From Symbiodinium natans (lineage: Eukaryota > Sar > Dinophyceae > Suessiales > Symbiodiniaceae), in the NCBI GenBank assembly GCA_905221605.1, contig CAJNDS010002245.1, forward strand, positions 363,544 to 427,543: 64,000 bases of DNA, in the 5' to 3' direction. Below, piece by piece: positions 21,431 to 32,629 of the stretch; the first letter of the stretch is position 1; each line of letters begins with the position of its first letter. The translations under genes and the position numbers were made by a program. Under the pieces are notes generated by a model that worked only from the letters and a program-made list of their open reading frames with translations, ran no database searches and was not told the origin of the DNA.

Positions 21431-21445
21431 ACCCTAAACTCGAAG

Positions 21446-21516
21446 ATCTGGGTGCCACGGCGGCCTCCGCGCCGGACCTGGCGCTCTGGGCAGCCAGGGC
21501 GGCAGACTGGGACCAG
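21446..21516 (+). CDS. Candidate exon, Ala-rich
   Basis: After CTCGAAG it reads LGATAASAPDLALWAARAAD then WDQ and meets a GT donor (GTGCCTGG). Alanine-rich helical composition; no family is recognised. Confidence 0.42.
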
Positions 21517-22194
21517 GTGCCTGGGGGCTTTCGGGGTTTCAAGAAGTGTAGACATTTCAGGGTTTAGGGTAGACATTTCAGGGTTTAGGGTTTAGGGTTT
21601 AGGGTTTAGGGTTCTCAAGTTACATGCCTTATTGCAATTTAGGGACCCTAAGAAAGATTTTTGGGCATGTCGGGATGATCAAGGAGCTTTGATAGTTTAA
21701 GGGCTTGTAGTAGTGGTTTTTTTGTAGGGCTTGGGGGGGGGGGGGGGTTCAGGGAGTAGTGTTTTAGTAGGGTCCCTAAACCCTCAACCCTGAACCCTAA
21801 ACCTTAGGTAGTAGGGTTTGTAGTAGGGTTTCGGGTTCTGGGAGTAGAACTTCAAGCGGTTCACGGCTTTGGGTAAACCACTCCGGCTGGCAAGACATAG
21901 GCCCTACCCTAAACCCGAAACCCGAAACCCTAAACCCCCTAAACCCCCTAAACCCCCAAAACCCGAAACCCTAGGTACAGGCACACTTTGGAGTTCAGGG
22001 CCTGGATGGTCGAGATACATGGTAGCAGCAACAGGGATTCCCCAAACAGCTATCCCCCCTTCCCCCGAGCTCCCCCAAAGGGGACTCCTGTGACCGTGGT
22101 CTGGCCTTTGTCGTGAGGCAAAAAACCCCTAAGCTCTCAAACTTAATACATCACCATTCCATCACTCTTACTCGTTTCTGTTTTCTCCGCTTTC

Positions 22195-22452
22195 ATGGCC
22201 TCCTCCGAAAAAAAAAACTCGAGGTTGCCTGTGGCTTCTTGTGCCCGGACAGGTGCAGCAGGCCTGGCAGGCTGCTGGAAATCCCCCACCGAAAAGCTGC
22301 CACATCTGCTTGAGGCAGGGCGCTCAACCTTTCTTGGGGGCCGGGGACAAGAGGAGTGGGTGGAGGGTTCAGGGTGTAGAGTTGGGGGGTTTTGGGTCTT
22401 AGGGATCTTTACCCCACTGTGGAAGCGTCTCATATTGCATCGTATAGTATAG
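22195..22452 (+). CDS. Candidate initiating exon, unknown protein
   Basis: An ATG in good context (TTCATGG) opens MASSEKKNSRLPVASCARTG then AAGLAGCWKSPTEKLPHLLE…. The frame stays open 85 codons, the last third derived from telomere-like DNA, so a donor probably lies near 22275-22345. On the minus strand 22399-22659 there is a competing 86-codon frame. The N-terminus, mildly basic then hydrophobic, could be a targeting peptide. Confidence 0.3.
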   Translation: MASSEKKNSRLPVASCARTGAAGLAGCWKSPTEKLPHLLEAGRSTFLGGRGQEEWVEGSGCRVGGFWVLGIFTPLWKRLILHRIV

Positions 22453-23007
22453 CATAGCATAGTGTAGCATGGTGTAGAAGAGTGGAATCTTGCGCAGCGG
22501 CATGACAGTCATCGCATCTTCTGAGAGCGAAGCTTGACAGAAGGAAGCTCTTCCTTGTCTTCGCTTTCGGAACCCCTTTGCTGGTCCCTGGAGCGGGCAG
22601 TCTAAATTAGGGGGAGAGACGGAGCCCAACTGTGCGCCCTGATATCGGAAAGACGACATGATGGGCTTAGGGCTTAGGGCTCAGGGTTTAGGGTGTAGGG
22701 TTTAGGGTGTAGGGTTTTGGGTTCAGGGATTAGGGTTTAGGGTTAGAAAAAAAGCAAACTATAAAGCAAGAGAGCATCTGGAGTCTTCAGATTTTGGGGT
22801 TCCGAGCCCTCTAAACCCGAGACCCGAAACCCGAAACCCTAAACCCTAAACCCTAAACCCCAAACCCCGAATCCCTAACGCCTACTCTGAACCCTCAGCC
22901 AAGATCCCGGAACACCCGAAGCCCCAAGCCCTGATTCCAAAAGACCCTAAACCCAAAACCCAAAGGGTTTCGGGTTTAGGGCTTAGGGATTAAGGCTTAG
23001 GGCTTAG

Positions 23008-23145
23008 GGGTTAGCCCTCAACCCCAAAACTCTGAACCAAGATGCGAAATCCCTAAAGCCTACTCTGAACCCTCAGCTAGGGCTTAGGGCTCAGGGGTTA
23101 GCCCTAAACCCCAAAACTCTGAACCAAGATGCGAAATCCCTAGAG
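23008..23145. repeat. About 50-bp duplication in telomere-like DNA
   Basis: GGGGTTAGCCCT then AACCCCAAAACTCTGAACCA and AGATGCGAAATCCCTA occur at 23008-23058 and again at 23094-23145. A shared CCTACTCTGAACCCTCAGC also occurs at 22879 and 23058. Confidence 0.85.
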
Positions 23146-23152
23146 TCTCTAG

Positions 23153-23686
23153 ACCGCAAGCCTTACACCAGGCGGCGCAAGTCCCCTGGAGCCTTCTACG
23201 GCGAGGACGCCGAAGTTTTCGGGTTCCAGCTTCGTAAGCCCTAGACCCTAAACCCTAAACCCTAAACCCTAAACCCAAAACCCTGAACCCAGCATAAGAG
23301 TTCGGAGACTTCGACAAGGTTGGGGCCTTACCCATGATCCGCCCTAAGCTCCAAACCCTAGCCCTAAACCCTAAATCCTAAACCCTAAACCCTAAACCCT
23401 ACCTAAACCCTAAACCCTATCGAAAGTATTTAGGCTGGAGAAGGGCCAAGACCCAATGGGCCACTGGGGTTCTCAGAGACTCTCCCTTCCGCAAGAACCG
23501 TCAGCACTCAACCCGGTTAGGGTTTAGGGTTTAGGGTTTAGGGTTTAGGCTTTAGGCTTTAGGCTTTAGGCTTTAGGCTTTAGGCTTTAGGCTTTAGGGT
23601 TTAAAATGAAGCCTCTGCGGGTACCGATGCCTGAAGCCATTGTGTTTTCTTTCTTGCTCGTCGGGTGTGGCGTAGAAATCCCCTAA
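23153..23686 (+). CDS. Candidate four-exon model, unknown protein
   Basis: Exons 23153-23233, 23299-23340, 23427-23515 and 23612-23686 agree in phase (1, 1, 0) and end at TAA. Exon 1 reads RKPYTRRRKSPGAFYGEDAE… and ends at GTAAGC, a canonical donor. Exon 2 (FGDFDKVGALPMI) ends at GC. Exon 3 (FRLEKGQDPMGHWGS…) ends at GTTAGGG. Exon 4 (PLRVPMPEAIVFSFLLVG…) has a hydrophobic stretch. Every intron is telomeric repeat. Exon 4 could also splice on at GTAGAA. The protein is unrecognised. Confidence 0.42.
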
Positions 23687-23869
23687 ACCCTAAACCCCGA
23701 ACCCCAAACCCCAAACCCTAAACCCTAAACCCTACATCCTTGCCATGTGTTGGCCATGATGGTGCTCCCTGGCCCTGGCATCGTGGGCTCCCAGCAGCAA
23801 GGCAATGTAGAAAACCGGCCAAGATCGACACGCAAATGCCTGCCTTGGGGACGACATGAACCCTAAAAC

Positions 23870-23975
23870 GGTTTGGGGTTTAGGGTATAGGGTTTAGGGT
23901 AGATACCTTAATAGGACTTCTAGTAGGGTATATATGGCGCCAATTTTAGATTTTAGTGTTCATTTGGTCCGTAAG
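23870..23975. mobile_element. Dispersed family 4 copy, minus orientation
   Basis: Read on minus: GGACCAAATGAACACTAAAA… TACCCTACTAGAAGTCCTATTAAGGTATC, then CCCTAAA repeats. It is a relative of 1107, 17148 and 40516. Confidence 0.55.
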
Positions 23976-24079
23976 GTAAACCCCCAAACCCGCAACCGTT
24001 CAATTCAACCAAAAGCAAACTATGCATCCGGTCGTTGTGGGAAGTCGCTTTCGGCAGCAGTTGAATGTTGACCGCGTGA

Positions 24080-24300
24080 AGCCTTCAACAAGCCCATAAT
24101 TCTAATAGTGACAAGCACAATCACAATAGTAATAATTGTCATTATTAAAACAGAAAGAAGAATAACAAGAAGAATCAGAAGATAAAGAATGGTAAAACAA
24201 AAAGCACATCTTCCTGGCGTTTAGGGGTTTAGATTTAAAGCCTGGGCCTAGACCCCAAACCTCGGTTTAACCTTTGAGCTTCGATTTCCTCGCTTGCAAG
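24080..24300. other. AT-rich spacer
   Basis: ITS-free stretch with AATAATAAT-like and AAAGAAGAATAACAAGAAG tracts. No gene seen. Confidence 0.5.
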
Positions 24301-24345
24301 TGTGCATGGTTCAAGGATTAGGGGGATTACAATGGGGGGGGGGGG

Positions 24346-24402
24346 TACGATAATCCCTATGAAGGATTGTTGGTATAGGGGGGGGGGGGGGGAACATCCC
24401 AA
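24346..24402. mobile_element. MITE-like family 1 half copy with G-run
   Basis: ACGATAATCCCTATGAAGGA… GGTATA, about 16 G, AACATCCCAA: the natural GGGGG of the terminal repeat has expanded. Confidence 0.6.
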
Positions 24403-24489
24403 ACCCTAAACCCTGAACCCTAAACCCGCAACCCTAGCCCTAAACCCTAAGCCTACGACTTGTTCCCCCTCTCCCTCTCCATTAGCAAG

Positions 24490-24566
24490 AAGTTCCAAGC
24501 GCATGGTCGACGATGCCGCGGCAGACAGCTGATTTGCTCAAAAGCAGCTGGGTGGAAGCCCACAGG
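24490..24566 (+). CDS. Candidate exon
   Basis: After TTAGCAAG it reads VPSAWSTMPRQTADLLKSSW then VEAHR, with the GT donor taken from the following TTTAGGG tract. Confidence 0.4.
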
Positions 24567-25391
24567 GTTTAGGGTTTAGGGTTTAGGGTTTAGGGTTTAG
24601 GGTTTAGGGTATGTATGTCAGCGCAGGAAAGACCCAGCTTCCGGAATTCCTGATATTGTAGACACATGGCGTATGTTGCTGGGCTCCCTGAGCCCCCTGA
24701 ATCCCAAAACCCAAAATCCCTAAACCCGAAACCCTAAACCCTAAACCCTAAACCCTAAAACCCCTACACCCCTAAACTTAACCCTAAACCCCGAAATCCT
24801 CAGACTCGCTTGCTCGTGCCAAGTTACCTCTCAAGCCTCTTAAGTCGAGGCTGAAATGTTTAGGGTTTAGGGTTTAGGGTTTAGGGTTTCGGGTTCAGGG
24901 TGTTCAGTTGACGAGCGCAGTCCTGGGCTTCAGCTACTTCGGGCTTCGCAAGGGGTTTGGGTCTTCGGGGTTTGGAAGAGGGGGGGGGTTTAGGGTTTAG
25001 GGTTTAGGGTTTCACGGGCCGTGAACCGCCTACTGTTCTGAGGGCTATGTGCTGCAAACTGTGTGAGGACGGAGTCGTTTGTTTGGGTCGGGGCTACCCT
25101 AGACCCTAAACCCTAAACCCTCAGGTTAAGATGACACCTCCAGAAAATAGAGCAGGGAAACCCTCAACCTTAAACCCTGCTCCTTTGGGGCCTTATTCTT
25201 GCGGCCCCTCATGATATGTACCCTAAACCCCTAAACCCTAAATCCTAAACTCCTAATTCCTAAACCCCAAACTCCTAAACCCTAAACCCCAAACTCCTAA
25301 ACCCTAAACCCTAAACCCTAAACCCCTAAACCCCTAAACCCTAAACCCTAAACCCCTAACCCCTAAACCCAAAACCCCTAAACCTTTGTGT

Positions 25392-25500
25392 TGGAGGTGC
25401 TTCGTTGCTCCCTGAGTCGCCCAGGCCTCGAAACACAGATGCTGCAGCCAGGCGCACGCAGTTTTTTCATGTGCTGTTGGGCTTTGGGGGCTGGTGTTTA
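25392..25500 (+). CDS. Candidate exon
   Basis: A unique island with the open frame LEVLRCSLSRPGLETQMLQP then GARSFFMCCWALGAG before TTTAGGG repeats. Boundaries are not resolved. Nearby islands at 25020-25100 (REPPTVLRAMCCKLCEDGVV…) and 24909-24953 (LTSAVLGFSYFGLRK) are also open. Confidence 0.33.
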
Positions 25501-26715
25501 GGGTTTAGGGTTTAGGGTTTCGGGTTTCGGGTTTAGGGTTTCGGGTTTAGGGTATAGTTTAGGGTTTAGGGTTTAGGGTTTAGGGTTTAGGATTTAGGGT
25601 AGTAGGGCAGTAGGGAAGGAGGGAATGAGGTACCCGACATTCTCCCTTGAAGGCTTGACCTCGGGCCCTAACTCCCTCATTCCCTACTAGGAGCCAGAAG
25701 GTTCGGGGGCTGCTGAAGGGTTAGGGGCTGCTTTAGGGCTGCTCTAGTTCAAAGCTGGTCACTTTTGGGAGAAGCCCATCAGTTGTTGGACCCTGCGCCC
25801 TCAAGGTTTGGGCTTGGGGCTTGGGGCTTCGGGTTTAGGGTTTGGGTTTTTTTGGGGGGTTAACTTGTGCTGCAGGGAATGCAGCCAACAAGAGATGGCA
25901 GTTGAACTCAGGTTCACCCCCCCCCTCCCCCCGACAAAAGCAAAGAATAAATAAATGAATTCCTCCTCTTCCTCCTCCTGCTGCTGCTGCTAGTGTTGAT
26001 CATATTGATCAGAATGATCATAGCCTTGGAGAGCATTCTGCCATTTCAAGACCTCCTTGCCCGGTACCCACTAAACATCACCACGAGCACACCATTCACG
26101 TGAAGGATACGTATCCAGGCCCGCGCAACCACTTCGCAACATGCGGGCGCGTGTCAAATCCCAAACCCGAGAGAATCGCCACATCCTAAACCCTTACACC
26201 CTGCATCTGCAAACGCCGCACCCCCCAGCCTTGCACCCCTGTAGGACCCGCAGTGGCGCTTCACTCCCTTATCGAGGGACTAAGTCCTAAACCTCTCTCA
26301 GAAACAAAGAAAAAGGAACCCTGAACCCTCAACCCTAAAGCCCACGCAACCTACACCCTGGAGACTCCGAACCCTGCGCTGTTCTCTCTCGCCATGGTTC
26401 GTGTGGCATGCTGGCAAGCGCACGCGCAACTGCACTGAGCCAGCCCCAGGCCGTACCTCGAGTTTGATAAGCGGCTAGTTCTAGGTTTCGGGTTTAGGGT
26501 TTACGGTTTCGGGTTTCGGGTTTAGGGTTTAGGGTTAGGGTTTAGGGTTAGGGTTGCACCTTCTGTTAGGGTCCCCACAATAATTGGTAAGGCAAAAGGA
26601 CTCCAAAACGGACCCTGATGGGAGAAGTACCCGAGTGTGGTTGGGGTTTGGGGCCTAAGGTTTGGGGTCTTGGGTTCAGGGCTTTGGGGTTTAGGGTTTA
26701 GGGTTTAGGGTCGGG

Positions 26716-26792
26716 TTTCCCCTTATACCAACAGTCCTTAATCAGGATTATCACAAGGGGTACTACAATCCCTACTAAGGACTTTAAGGGGA
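26716..26792. mobile_element. MITE-like family 1, left-half copy
   Basis: TTCCCCTTATACCAACAGTC then CTTAATCAGG… ACTACAATCCCTACTAAGGA. Confidence 0.6.
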
Positions 26793-27342
26793 CCAAGTTT
26801 AGGGCTTAGTTTGGGGTTAGGGTTTAGGGTTTAGGGTTTGGGGTTTGGGGTTTGGGGTTTAGGGTTTAGGGTTTAGGGTTTAGGGTGAGTGCGAGTGTGG
26901 GGTTTGGGGGTCGCAGACTCTGCAGCTTAGAGTCTCATGTGGGGGCTCAGCCTTTGCAGCTTCAGAGATGGGGGGCATGGATGTAAGAGATTGCAGAGAA
27001 TTAGCTTACGGGGTTAGGGTTTAGGGTTTAGGGTTTAGGGTTTAGGGTTTAGGGTTTAGGGGTTAGGGTTGTCGCCAAGGCCAGTGATTTTGGGTTTGGG
27101 GTTCAGGGTTTATGGCCGAACTGTCGCGAGGCCCCATCACGCAGAGGCCCAAGTGGCTGCACCCAGCGCGCGCAGCAAGGTGCAGGTGACCTTGAGGGGG
27201 CAGTTTAGGGTTTAGGGTTTAGGTTCTAGGGTTTAGGGTTTAGGGTTTAGGCTTTAGGCTTTAGGGTTTAGGGGCAGGGGGGGGGTGGGTTCATGTGTCG
27301 GCCGGCTCATCACTCTGCCCTTTGTATCATACCAGTTTTCGG

Positions 27343-27558
27343 CTATGTGACGCCCTTCAGTTCGGGGAAGAGTCTTTCGAGTTCAGGTAAGGTCGAGGCA
27401 TCCACATACGCTGAGGTGTAGTGCCGGTGCAACTCACGTAATGACGTTTCGTACGCTGCCAGCCAGCATGCGCAATTGCGGCCCTTGAGCTCCCTCCTCA
27501 GGATTTGGGATTCTAGGTCGATGGCCGTTTCCATGCTTGTAGAGTATGTCGGTGCCAT
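27343..27558 (-). CDS. Single-exon 71-codon open frame, unknown protein
   Basis: This is the best minus-strand gene candidate. An ATG at 27558, immediately after CCCTAAA-type repeats on the coding strand, opens MAPTYSTSMETAIDLESQIL then RRELKGRNCACWLAAYETSL and …STLPELERLFPELKGVT, ending TAG. Composition is strongly protein-like and helical. It contradicts the otherwise one-sided gene orientation. No domain is recognised. Confidence 0.42.
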   Translation of the reverse strand: MAPTYSTSMETAIDLESQILRRELKGRNCACWLAAYETSLRELHRHYTSAYVDASTLPELERLFPELKGVT

Positions 27559-27752
27559 CCTAAAACCCCAAAACCCAAAACCCAAAAACCTTAAACCCCT
27601 AAAACCCTAAACCCCCAAACCCTGAAACCCCAAAACCCAAAAAAACCCAAAACCCCAAAACCCCAAAACCCGAAAGCCTAAACCCTTAAGCCCCAAAAAC
27701 CCTAAACCCCAAAAACCCTAAACCCCAAAAACCCTAAACCCTGCTCATGTAG

Positions 27753-27828
27753 GCCTCAGTGCAAATGCCCGACATGGCCTGGGCTGGGGCCTCCTTACTG
27801 CGCCCAGCGCAATCTGGCGGCGAGCCAG
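27753..27828 (+). CDS. Candidate exon
   Basis: Between ATGTAG|G and a GC donor (GCTCCTG) the frame reads ASVQMPDMAWAGASLLRPAQ then SGGEP, phase 0 to 1. Confidence 0.38.
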
Positions 27829-28153
27829 GCTCCTGATGGGACTGGGGTCTTGGGTTTAGGGTGTAGGGTTTAGGGTTTAGGGTTTAGGGGTTCAGGGGTT
27901 TAGGGGTTTAGGGGGTTTAGGGGTATAGGGGTATGTGTAGGGGTATAGGGGTTTAGGGGTTTAGGGGTTTAGGGGCTTCGGGGTTTAGGGTCTAGGGTCT
28001 GGGGTTTACGGTTTAGGGTTTAGAACTGACTACATAACAGAAACGGAAACTTGAAAGGGTTTAGGGTTTACAGGGTTTAGGGTTTCGGGTTTAGGGTTTA
28101 GGGTTTAGGGTTGGTGTTTGTTGGGGTTCTTGGTTTTTGTTGGGGAGGGGCGT

Positions 28154-28316
28154 TGACGCAGACAACGGCTTGTTTTGGCACGAGAACCTCTTCAGTCCTG
28201 ACCCTTTAAGCCCAAACAAAGCCCTAAGCTCGATATACTCTCAGGCTCTAGAGGGCTTGGGCAGGGGGCGGGGTGGGGGGGGCAGGGGTGTGAGCCCTAC
28301 AAGCCTTAAACCCTGA
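28154..28316 (+). CDS. Candidate exon region
   Basis: An open plus frame reads DADNGLFWHENLFSPDPLSP then NKALSSIYSQALEGLGRGR into a G-rich stretch. Splice sites are not clear. Confidence 0.3.
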
Positions 28317-28406
28317 ACTCTGGGTCCTTTCTAAACCCTAAACCCTAAACCCTAAACCCTAAACCCAAAACCCAAAACCCTGAAGCCTGAACTGGGATGA
28401 AACCTA

Positions 28407-28470
28407 GGGTTCTTAAGGGAGGGGGGGTATGTAACCCAATATTCCCGAATACTCCCCACTACTCCCACTG
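28407..28470. mobile_element. Dispersed family 5 fragment
   Basis: GGGTTCTTAAGGGAGGGGGG… CCGAATACTCCCCACTACTC, as at 13009. Confidence 0.55.
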
Positions 28471-28854
28471 GGATCTCAGGGCTTGTGGGCTTGTGGGTTT
28501 AGGGTTTAGGGTTTAGGGTTTAGGCTGTTCCCTAAGGTCTTCAGAACCCTGCAATATGGGGGGGGGGGGGGGGGGTTTCCGAAAATAGGGGGGTACCCTT
28601 TTTGGGGCTCGATTATTGGATTCGAGTATTTGCGCATATTCTGGGGTACCCGTATTTCGAAAACCCCCAAACACCCCGAACCTGAGTGTAGTGAACATAA
28701 AAATGCAACAAATCAGACTCAGGATGCCTCCCAACTTGGGTTCAGCGTTGGGGTTTAGGACCCTAGCCGAATCCCTATAAGCATAAACCCAACACTTTTT
28801 CCCTAAACCCTAAACTCTGAACGTTAAGGTCCAGGGATTAGGTGCCAATCCCCC

Positions 28855-28882
28855 CAAAAAACAAATTAATATGATAATTAAT

Positions 28883-28916
<34 letters not shown>

Positions 28917-28920
28917 CGTT
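28855..28920. repeat. AAT microsatellite
   Basis: (AAT)n / (ATA)n of about 45 bp in an AT-rich spacer. Confidence 0.9.
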
Positions 28921-29404
28921 TCTGCCAGGCGTGTGTTGGTCCGGAAGGCCGCTAAGAATTCGGAGAGCGCCAGGGCGTCAAAAGCATGTTCGGAGTTCGA
29001 TTTGAGGGTGTTTGTCTTGGCTTGGCCTAAACCCTAACCCGAATTTGGGGTTTAGGGTTTAGGGCTTGGGGTTTAGAGTTTAGGGTTAGAAGTCCTGAGG
29101 CTGTCTAACGCCCTAAACCCAAGGGTTTGGGTTTAGGGAGTAGGGTTTAGGGACCCCAAGCCCTAAACCCTCAACCCTCAACCCTAAACCCTAGGGTTTA
29201 GGGTTTAGGGTTTAGGGTTTAGGGTTAGGGGTTCAGGGTTCAGGGTTTAGGGTTTAGGGTTTAGCATCTCGGTTCCCTTAGAAGCCCCTCCAGGCCCAAA
29301 GAGCCCTCCGGGGGCTTTCAGGCAAGGGGGGGCCCCTAAACCCTAAACCCTAAACCCTAAACCCTAAACCCTAAACCCTAAACCCTAAACCCCAAATCGG
29401 TCCC

Positions 29405-29494
29405 ATGAGGCGTCTCCTCCCCCGAGGACCTCCTGAAAGTGCCTCGGCAACTTCTCGTTCTTGGTCGCCCAGTGGTACCTTCTACCCTTTTTTG
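29405..29494 (+). CDS. Candidate exon with possible start codon
   Basis: ATG opens MRRLLPRGPPESASATSRSW then SPSGTFYPFL and meets GT at the start of a TTTAGGG tract. Arg/Ser-rich; may be an N-terminus or an internal exon. Confidence 0.33.
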
Positions 29495-30179
29495 GTTTAG
29501 GGTTTAGGTTTAGGGTTTAGGGTTTAGGGTCTAGGGTTTAGGGTTTAGGGTTTAGGGTTTAGGGTCTGGGGTTTAGGGTTTAGGGTTCCCTTATGAAGTA
29601 ACCACCCCCAAAAAAGGGTGCCCTTATTGTAATATGGCTACTGGGCTACCAAGCGTTGGTGACATGGAAGACCACTCCATTAAAGCAGTCAACCCTGAAC
29701 TCGAATCGCCTAACCCGCAAACCCTCAAACCCCAAACCCTAACTCCCAGACGCTAAGCCTAGATATTAATCCCTAATTCAACCCTAAACCCTAAACCCTA
29801 AACCCTAAACCTTAAACCCTAAACCCTGAACCCTTATTCTGGTGTGAGCTCGGGAGTCGGTGGGGTTTGGGTGTTTTCAAATGTCTACGTGCAGCGATGT
29901 TTACAGTTGGAGCGTCCTCCTGCGTGGAGTCTTGGGCTTAGGGCCTGATTGTTCAGGGTTTGGGTTCAAGGTTCAGGGTTTAGAGTTTAGGGTTTTAGGG
30001 ACTAGGGTTTAGGGAGCGTTACCAAGTAGGGTTTTCGGGCTTCGAAGGTTAGGGATTTGGGTTTGTTGGTTTGTGGTGGGTGGCCAGTGGGTGCAAGGCT
30101 TTGAGAAAGACTTCGCTCATATTGATTAGAACTCTGGAGCCTAAACCCCAAACACCAAACCCTAAACCCTTAGCCCCTC

Positions 30180-30268
30180 GTGACCCCCAAGCCCTGCGCC
30201 CAGGCGTGGAGAAAGGTGTATCGCAAGAAGACATGCGAGGTGTATCCTCCACTGGATCAGGCAACCAG
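30180..30268 (+). CDS. Candidate exon
   Basis: Reads TPKPCAQAWRKVYRKKTCEV then YPPLDQATR between repeat tracts; AG|G occurs at both CCCAG|GCG and the 3' side. The flanking island at 30050-30150 (LWWVASGCKALRKTSLILIR…) is also open on plus. Confidence 0.35.
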
Positions 30269-30666
30269 GGTTGGACCCGAAACCCCAAACCCCAAACCCA
30301 AAACCCCAAACCCGAAACCCCAAACCCGAAACCCCAAACCCGAAACCCTAAACCCTAAACCCTGAAATTCCAAAAGTCCCAAGACCCCAACAGGGTTCTT
30401 AGGGTTTATGGTTTAGGGTTTTGGGGTTTTAGGCCCGAAGCCAGCATGTCGTTCCTTCTCCTATAGGGTTTCGGGTTCAGGGTCTAGGGTGTACTTGGTG
30501 GTTCAGGGTACTTAGTAACCCCTCGTAGGTGTAGTGAGAACCCACATAGAAGCCCCTTAAGTACCCTAAGAGGGTTCTAACCTGCAAGTTGGTCAAGCTA
30601 TGAAGGAGGTAGGGTTTAAGGTGGGCTTAAGGTTTAGGGTGTAGGGTTTAGGGTTTAGGGTTTAAG

Positions 30667-31238
30667 GTCCCCTCTTGCCGTCCGTGATGAGAATCATGTG
30701 AGGCAGTGGTTCTGGGTGGCTTCGGTTGTTGACTCTTCACAGCTAAGCGAAGCCCTAACCCTCAACCCTATCTGCATTATGGCGCATAAGCTGTGAAGGT
30801 TGGGATGCAGCGATCCTGCAAAGGCTTGTAACATGCGAAGAGCAGCTATGGCCCCGATTGTGGACCAACACCTTTCTTCCACCTCACGCCGCCTCAGCCA
30901 CCCAAACCTATTCCTTCCTTTTCGGGTTTAGGGTTTAGGGCTTAGGGTTTGGGGTTTAGGGTTTAGGGTTTAGGCCTGAAACTCAAGTCAGTTGCCTACT
31001 ACAACAAACTTGTTGAGGGCTTCCTTCGAAACGCGCGGATCCGATGGCACGCCAGGCCAGTCCCAAGGATCCCAACAAGTCCCAGAGATGTTCGGGTTTA
31101 TGGTTTAGGGTTTAGGGTTTGGGGTTTAGGGTTTAGGGTTTACGGTGTAGGGTCACTCCCAAAGCTCAGGATGTTTGGGGCTCAGGTAAAGAGGGTCCCA
31201 GGAAGTCCCAGCGAATCAGAGGCGTCTGCAGACCTTAA
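30667..31238 (+). CDS. Candidate four-exon 3' gene portion, unknown protein
   Basis: Exons 30667-30751, 30824-30925, 30988-31095 and 31170-31238 join with matching phases and end at TAA (about 121 codons). They read SPLAVRDENHVRQWFWVASV…, ACNMRRAAMAPIVDQHLSST…, SVAYYNKLVEGFLRNARIRW… and DVWGSGKEGPRKSQRIRG…. Intron 1 is only 72 nt, with a GC donor in GCCCTAACC. Introns 2 and 3 start with GT of the TTTAGGG/TTTATGG tract. Four independently open islands in compatible phase make this one of the better models. The 5' part is missing; a minus frame (30694-30882) overlaps. No homology is recognised. Confidence 0.48.
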
Positions 31239-31317
31239 ACCCTAAACCCTTAACCCTTAACCCTTAACCCTTAACCCTTAACCCTTAAACACTGACATGG
31301 GGTACCCCGCCTAGAAG

Positions 31318-31585
31318 ATCAGCGACCGCGAGGGTCATGCTTCGGACTGGGGATTTTTGTTGAAGTTTCAGGTTCTTGGCTTGGAGATTCTCAAAGTTTA
31401 AGTCAAAGGGTTACGGGTTTAGGGTTTGTGGTTTAGGGTTCAGGGTTGAGGGAAGGGGGGGCAGGGTGAACCTAAAGCCCTAAACCCCTGTCACTGAGCG
31501 TGTAAGAGCTGGACAGGTGGCGCACGCCATGGCCCGCACTGGCGACGCACTCCATGCCAGGCTGATGCAACAGCGTCTTGTGTAG
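31318..31585 (+). CDS. Candidate two-exon 3' gene portion
   Basis: Exon 31318-31371 (ISDREGHASDWGFLLKFQ) ends at GTTCTTGG. Exon 31499-31585 (RVRAGQVAHAMARTGDALHA then RLMQQRLV) ends at TAG. Both are phase 0. The intron contains TTTAGGG and CCCTAAA variants. Other open frames exist through the second island. Confidence 0.35.
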
Positions 31586-31765
31586 AAACCCTAAACTGAA
31601 CCCTAAACCCCAAACCCGAAGCCCTACACTTCAGGGCTGAGGGTTTATCATGGGTTCCCTACGACCCCCTCGCTGCTACCCCCCTTGGTAACCCAAACCC
31701 CTAAGCCCTAAGCCCCTAAACCCCTAAACCCTTGAAGCCAACTCCCTAAATTGGGCCCCTGGGAG

Positions 31766-31832
31766 GTCCGTGGTCGACCGCGCCCGGCTCTGGCGAGTGG
31801 AGCTGGATACTGAGGCAGCCCCGTCTGATTTA
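31766..31832 (+). CDS. Candidate exon
   Basis: After TGGGAG|G it reads SVVDRARLWRVELDTEAAPS then D before TTTAGGG. Confidence 0.33.
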
Positions 31833-32538
31833 GGGTTTCGGGTTTAGGGTCTAAGGTTTCGGGTTTCCGGTTTAGGGGTTCAGAGTTGAACGTTTAGGGG
31901 TTGGTTGAGGGTTCAGGTCAAGGTAGGGTATTTTTTGAATGGCTTACGGGATGGGGCTTTCGGGCTTTAGGGTTTAGGGTTTAGGGCGTTGATGGTTTCC
32001 TGGGATTACCTTCAAGCCAAGTCTCCGGGTTTGCTAGTCGTATAACCATAGGAGTATGAGTCCCATGGCGGGTTGGGGGCTCAAGGAGACCTTGGAAACT
32101 CACCCAGAAATCAGAGAGTTGTGTGCTAAGCCCTAAACCCTAAACCCTAAACCCTAAACCCTAAACCCTAAACCCTGAACCTTAAGTCCCAAACCCTTTA
32201 AGGGGTGACCTCCTTCCCCTGTCCAAGTTCGAGGGTGGGCTCCCTTCCTAAACCACAAAACGCACCTTTCGCTAGAATTCCGAGGGCCTCAGGGTCCCTT
32301 GTACCCAAACCCTAAACCCTAAACCCCAAACCCTAAACCCTAAACCCTAAACCCTAAACCCTAAACCCTAAACCCTAAACCCGCGGATCTCTATGAGCCA
32401 GCTTAAACACTCGACGCCCGGAACCCAAAGCCCTAGGCCTCAGACCCTCAACCCCAAATCAACTCCAAGCCCTTCGTGTTCCAGGGTGCAGGTTTAGGGT
32501 TTAGGGTTTAGGGTTTAGGGTTTAGGGTTTAGGGTTAG

Positions 32539-32629
32539 ACAAGCAGCTCAGGTCTACAGAGACCTCCTTGAGGGCTGCAGGAGGAGCGCCGAGGACCAGG
32601 CCGCCGTAGCGCTCCTGTCCCTTGGCTGG
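32539..32629 (+). CDS. Candidate exon, helical
   Basis: Bounded by the AG of GGGTTAG and the GT of the next TTTAGGG tract. Reads QAAQVYRDLLEGCRRSAEDQ then AAVALLSLGW. Both splice sites would lie in telomere-type DNA. Confidence 0.43.
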
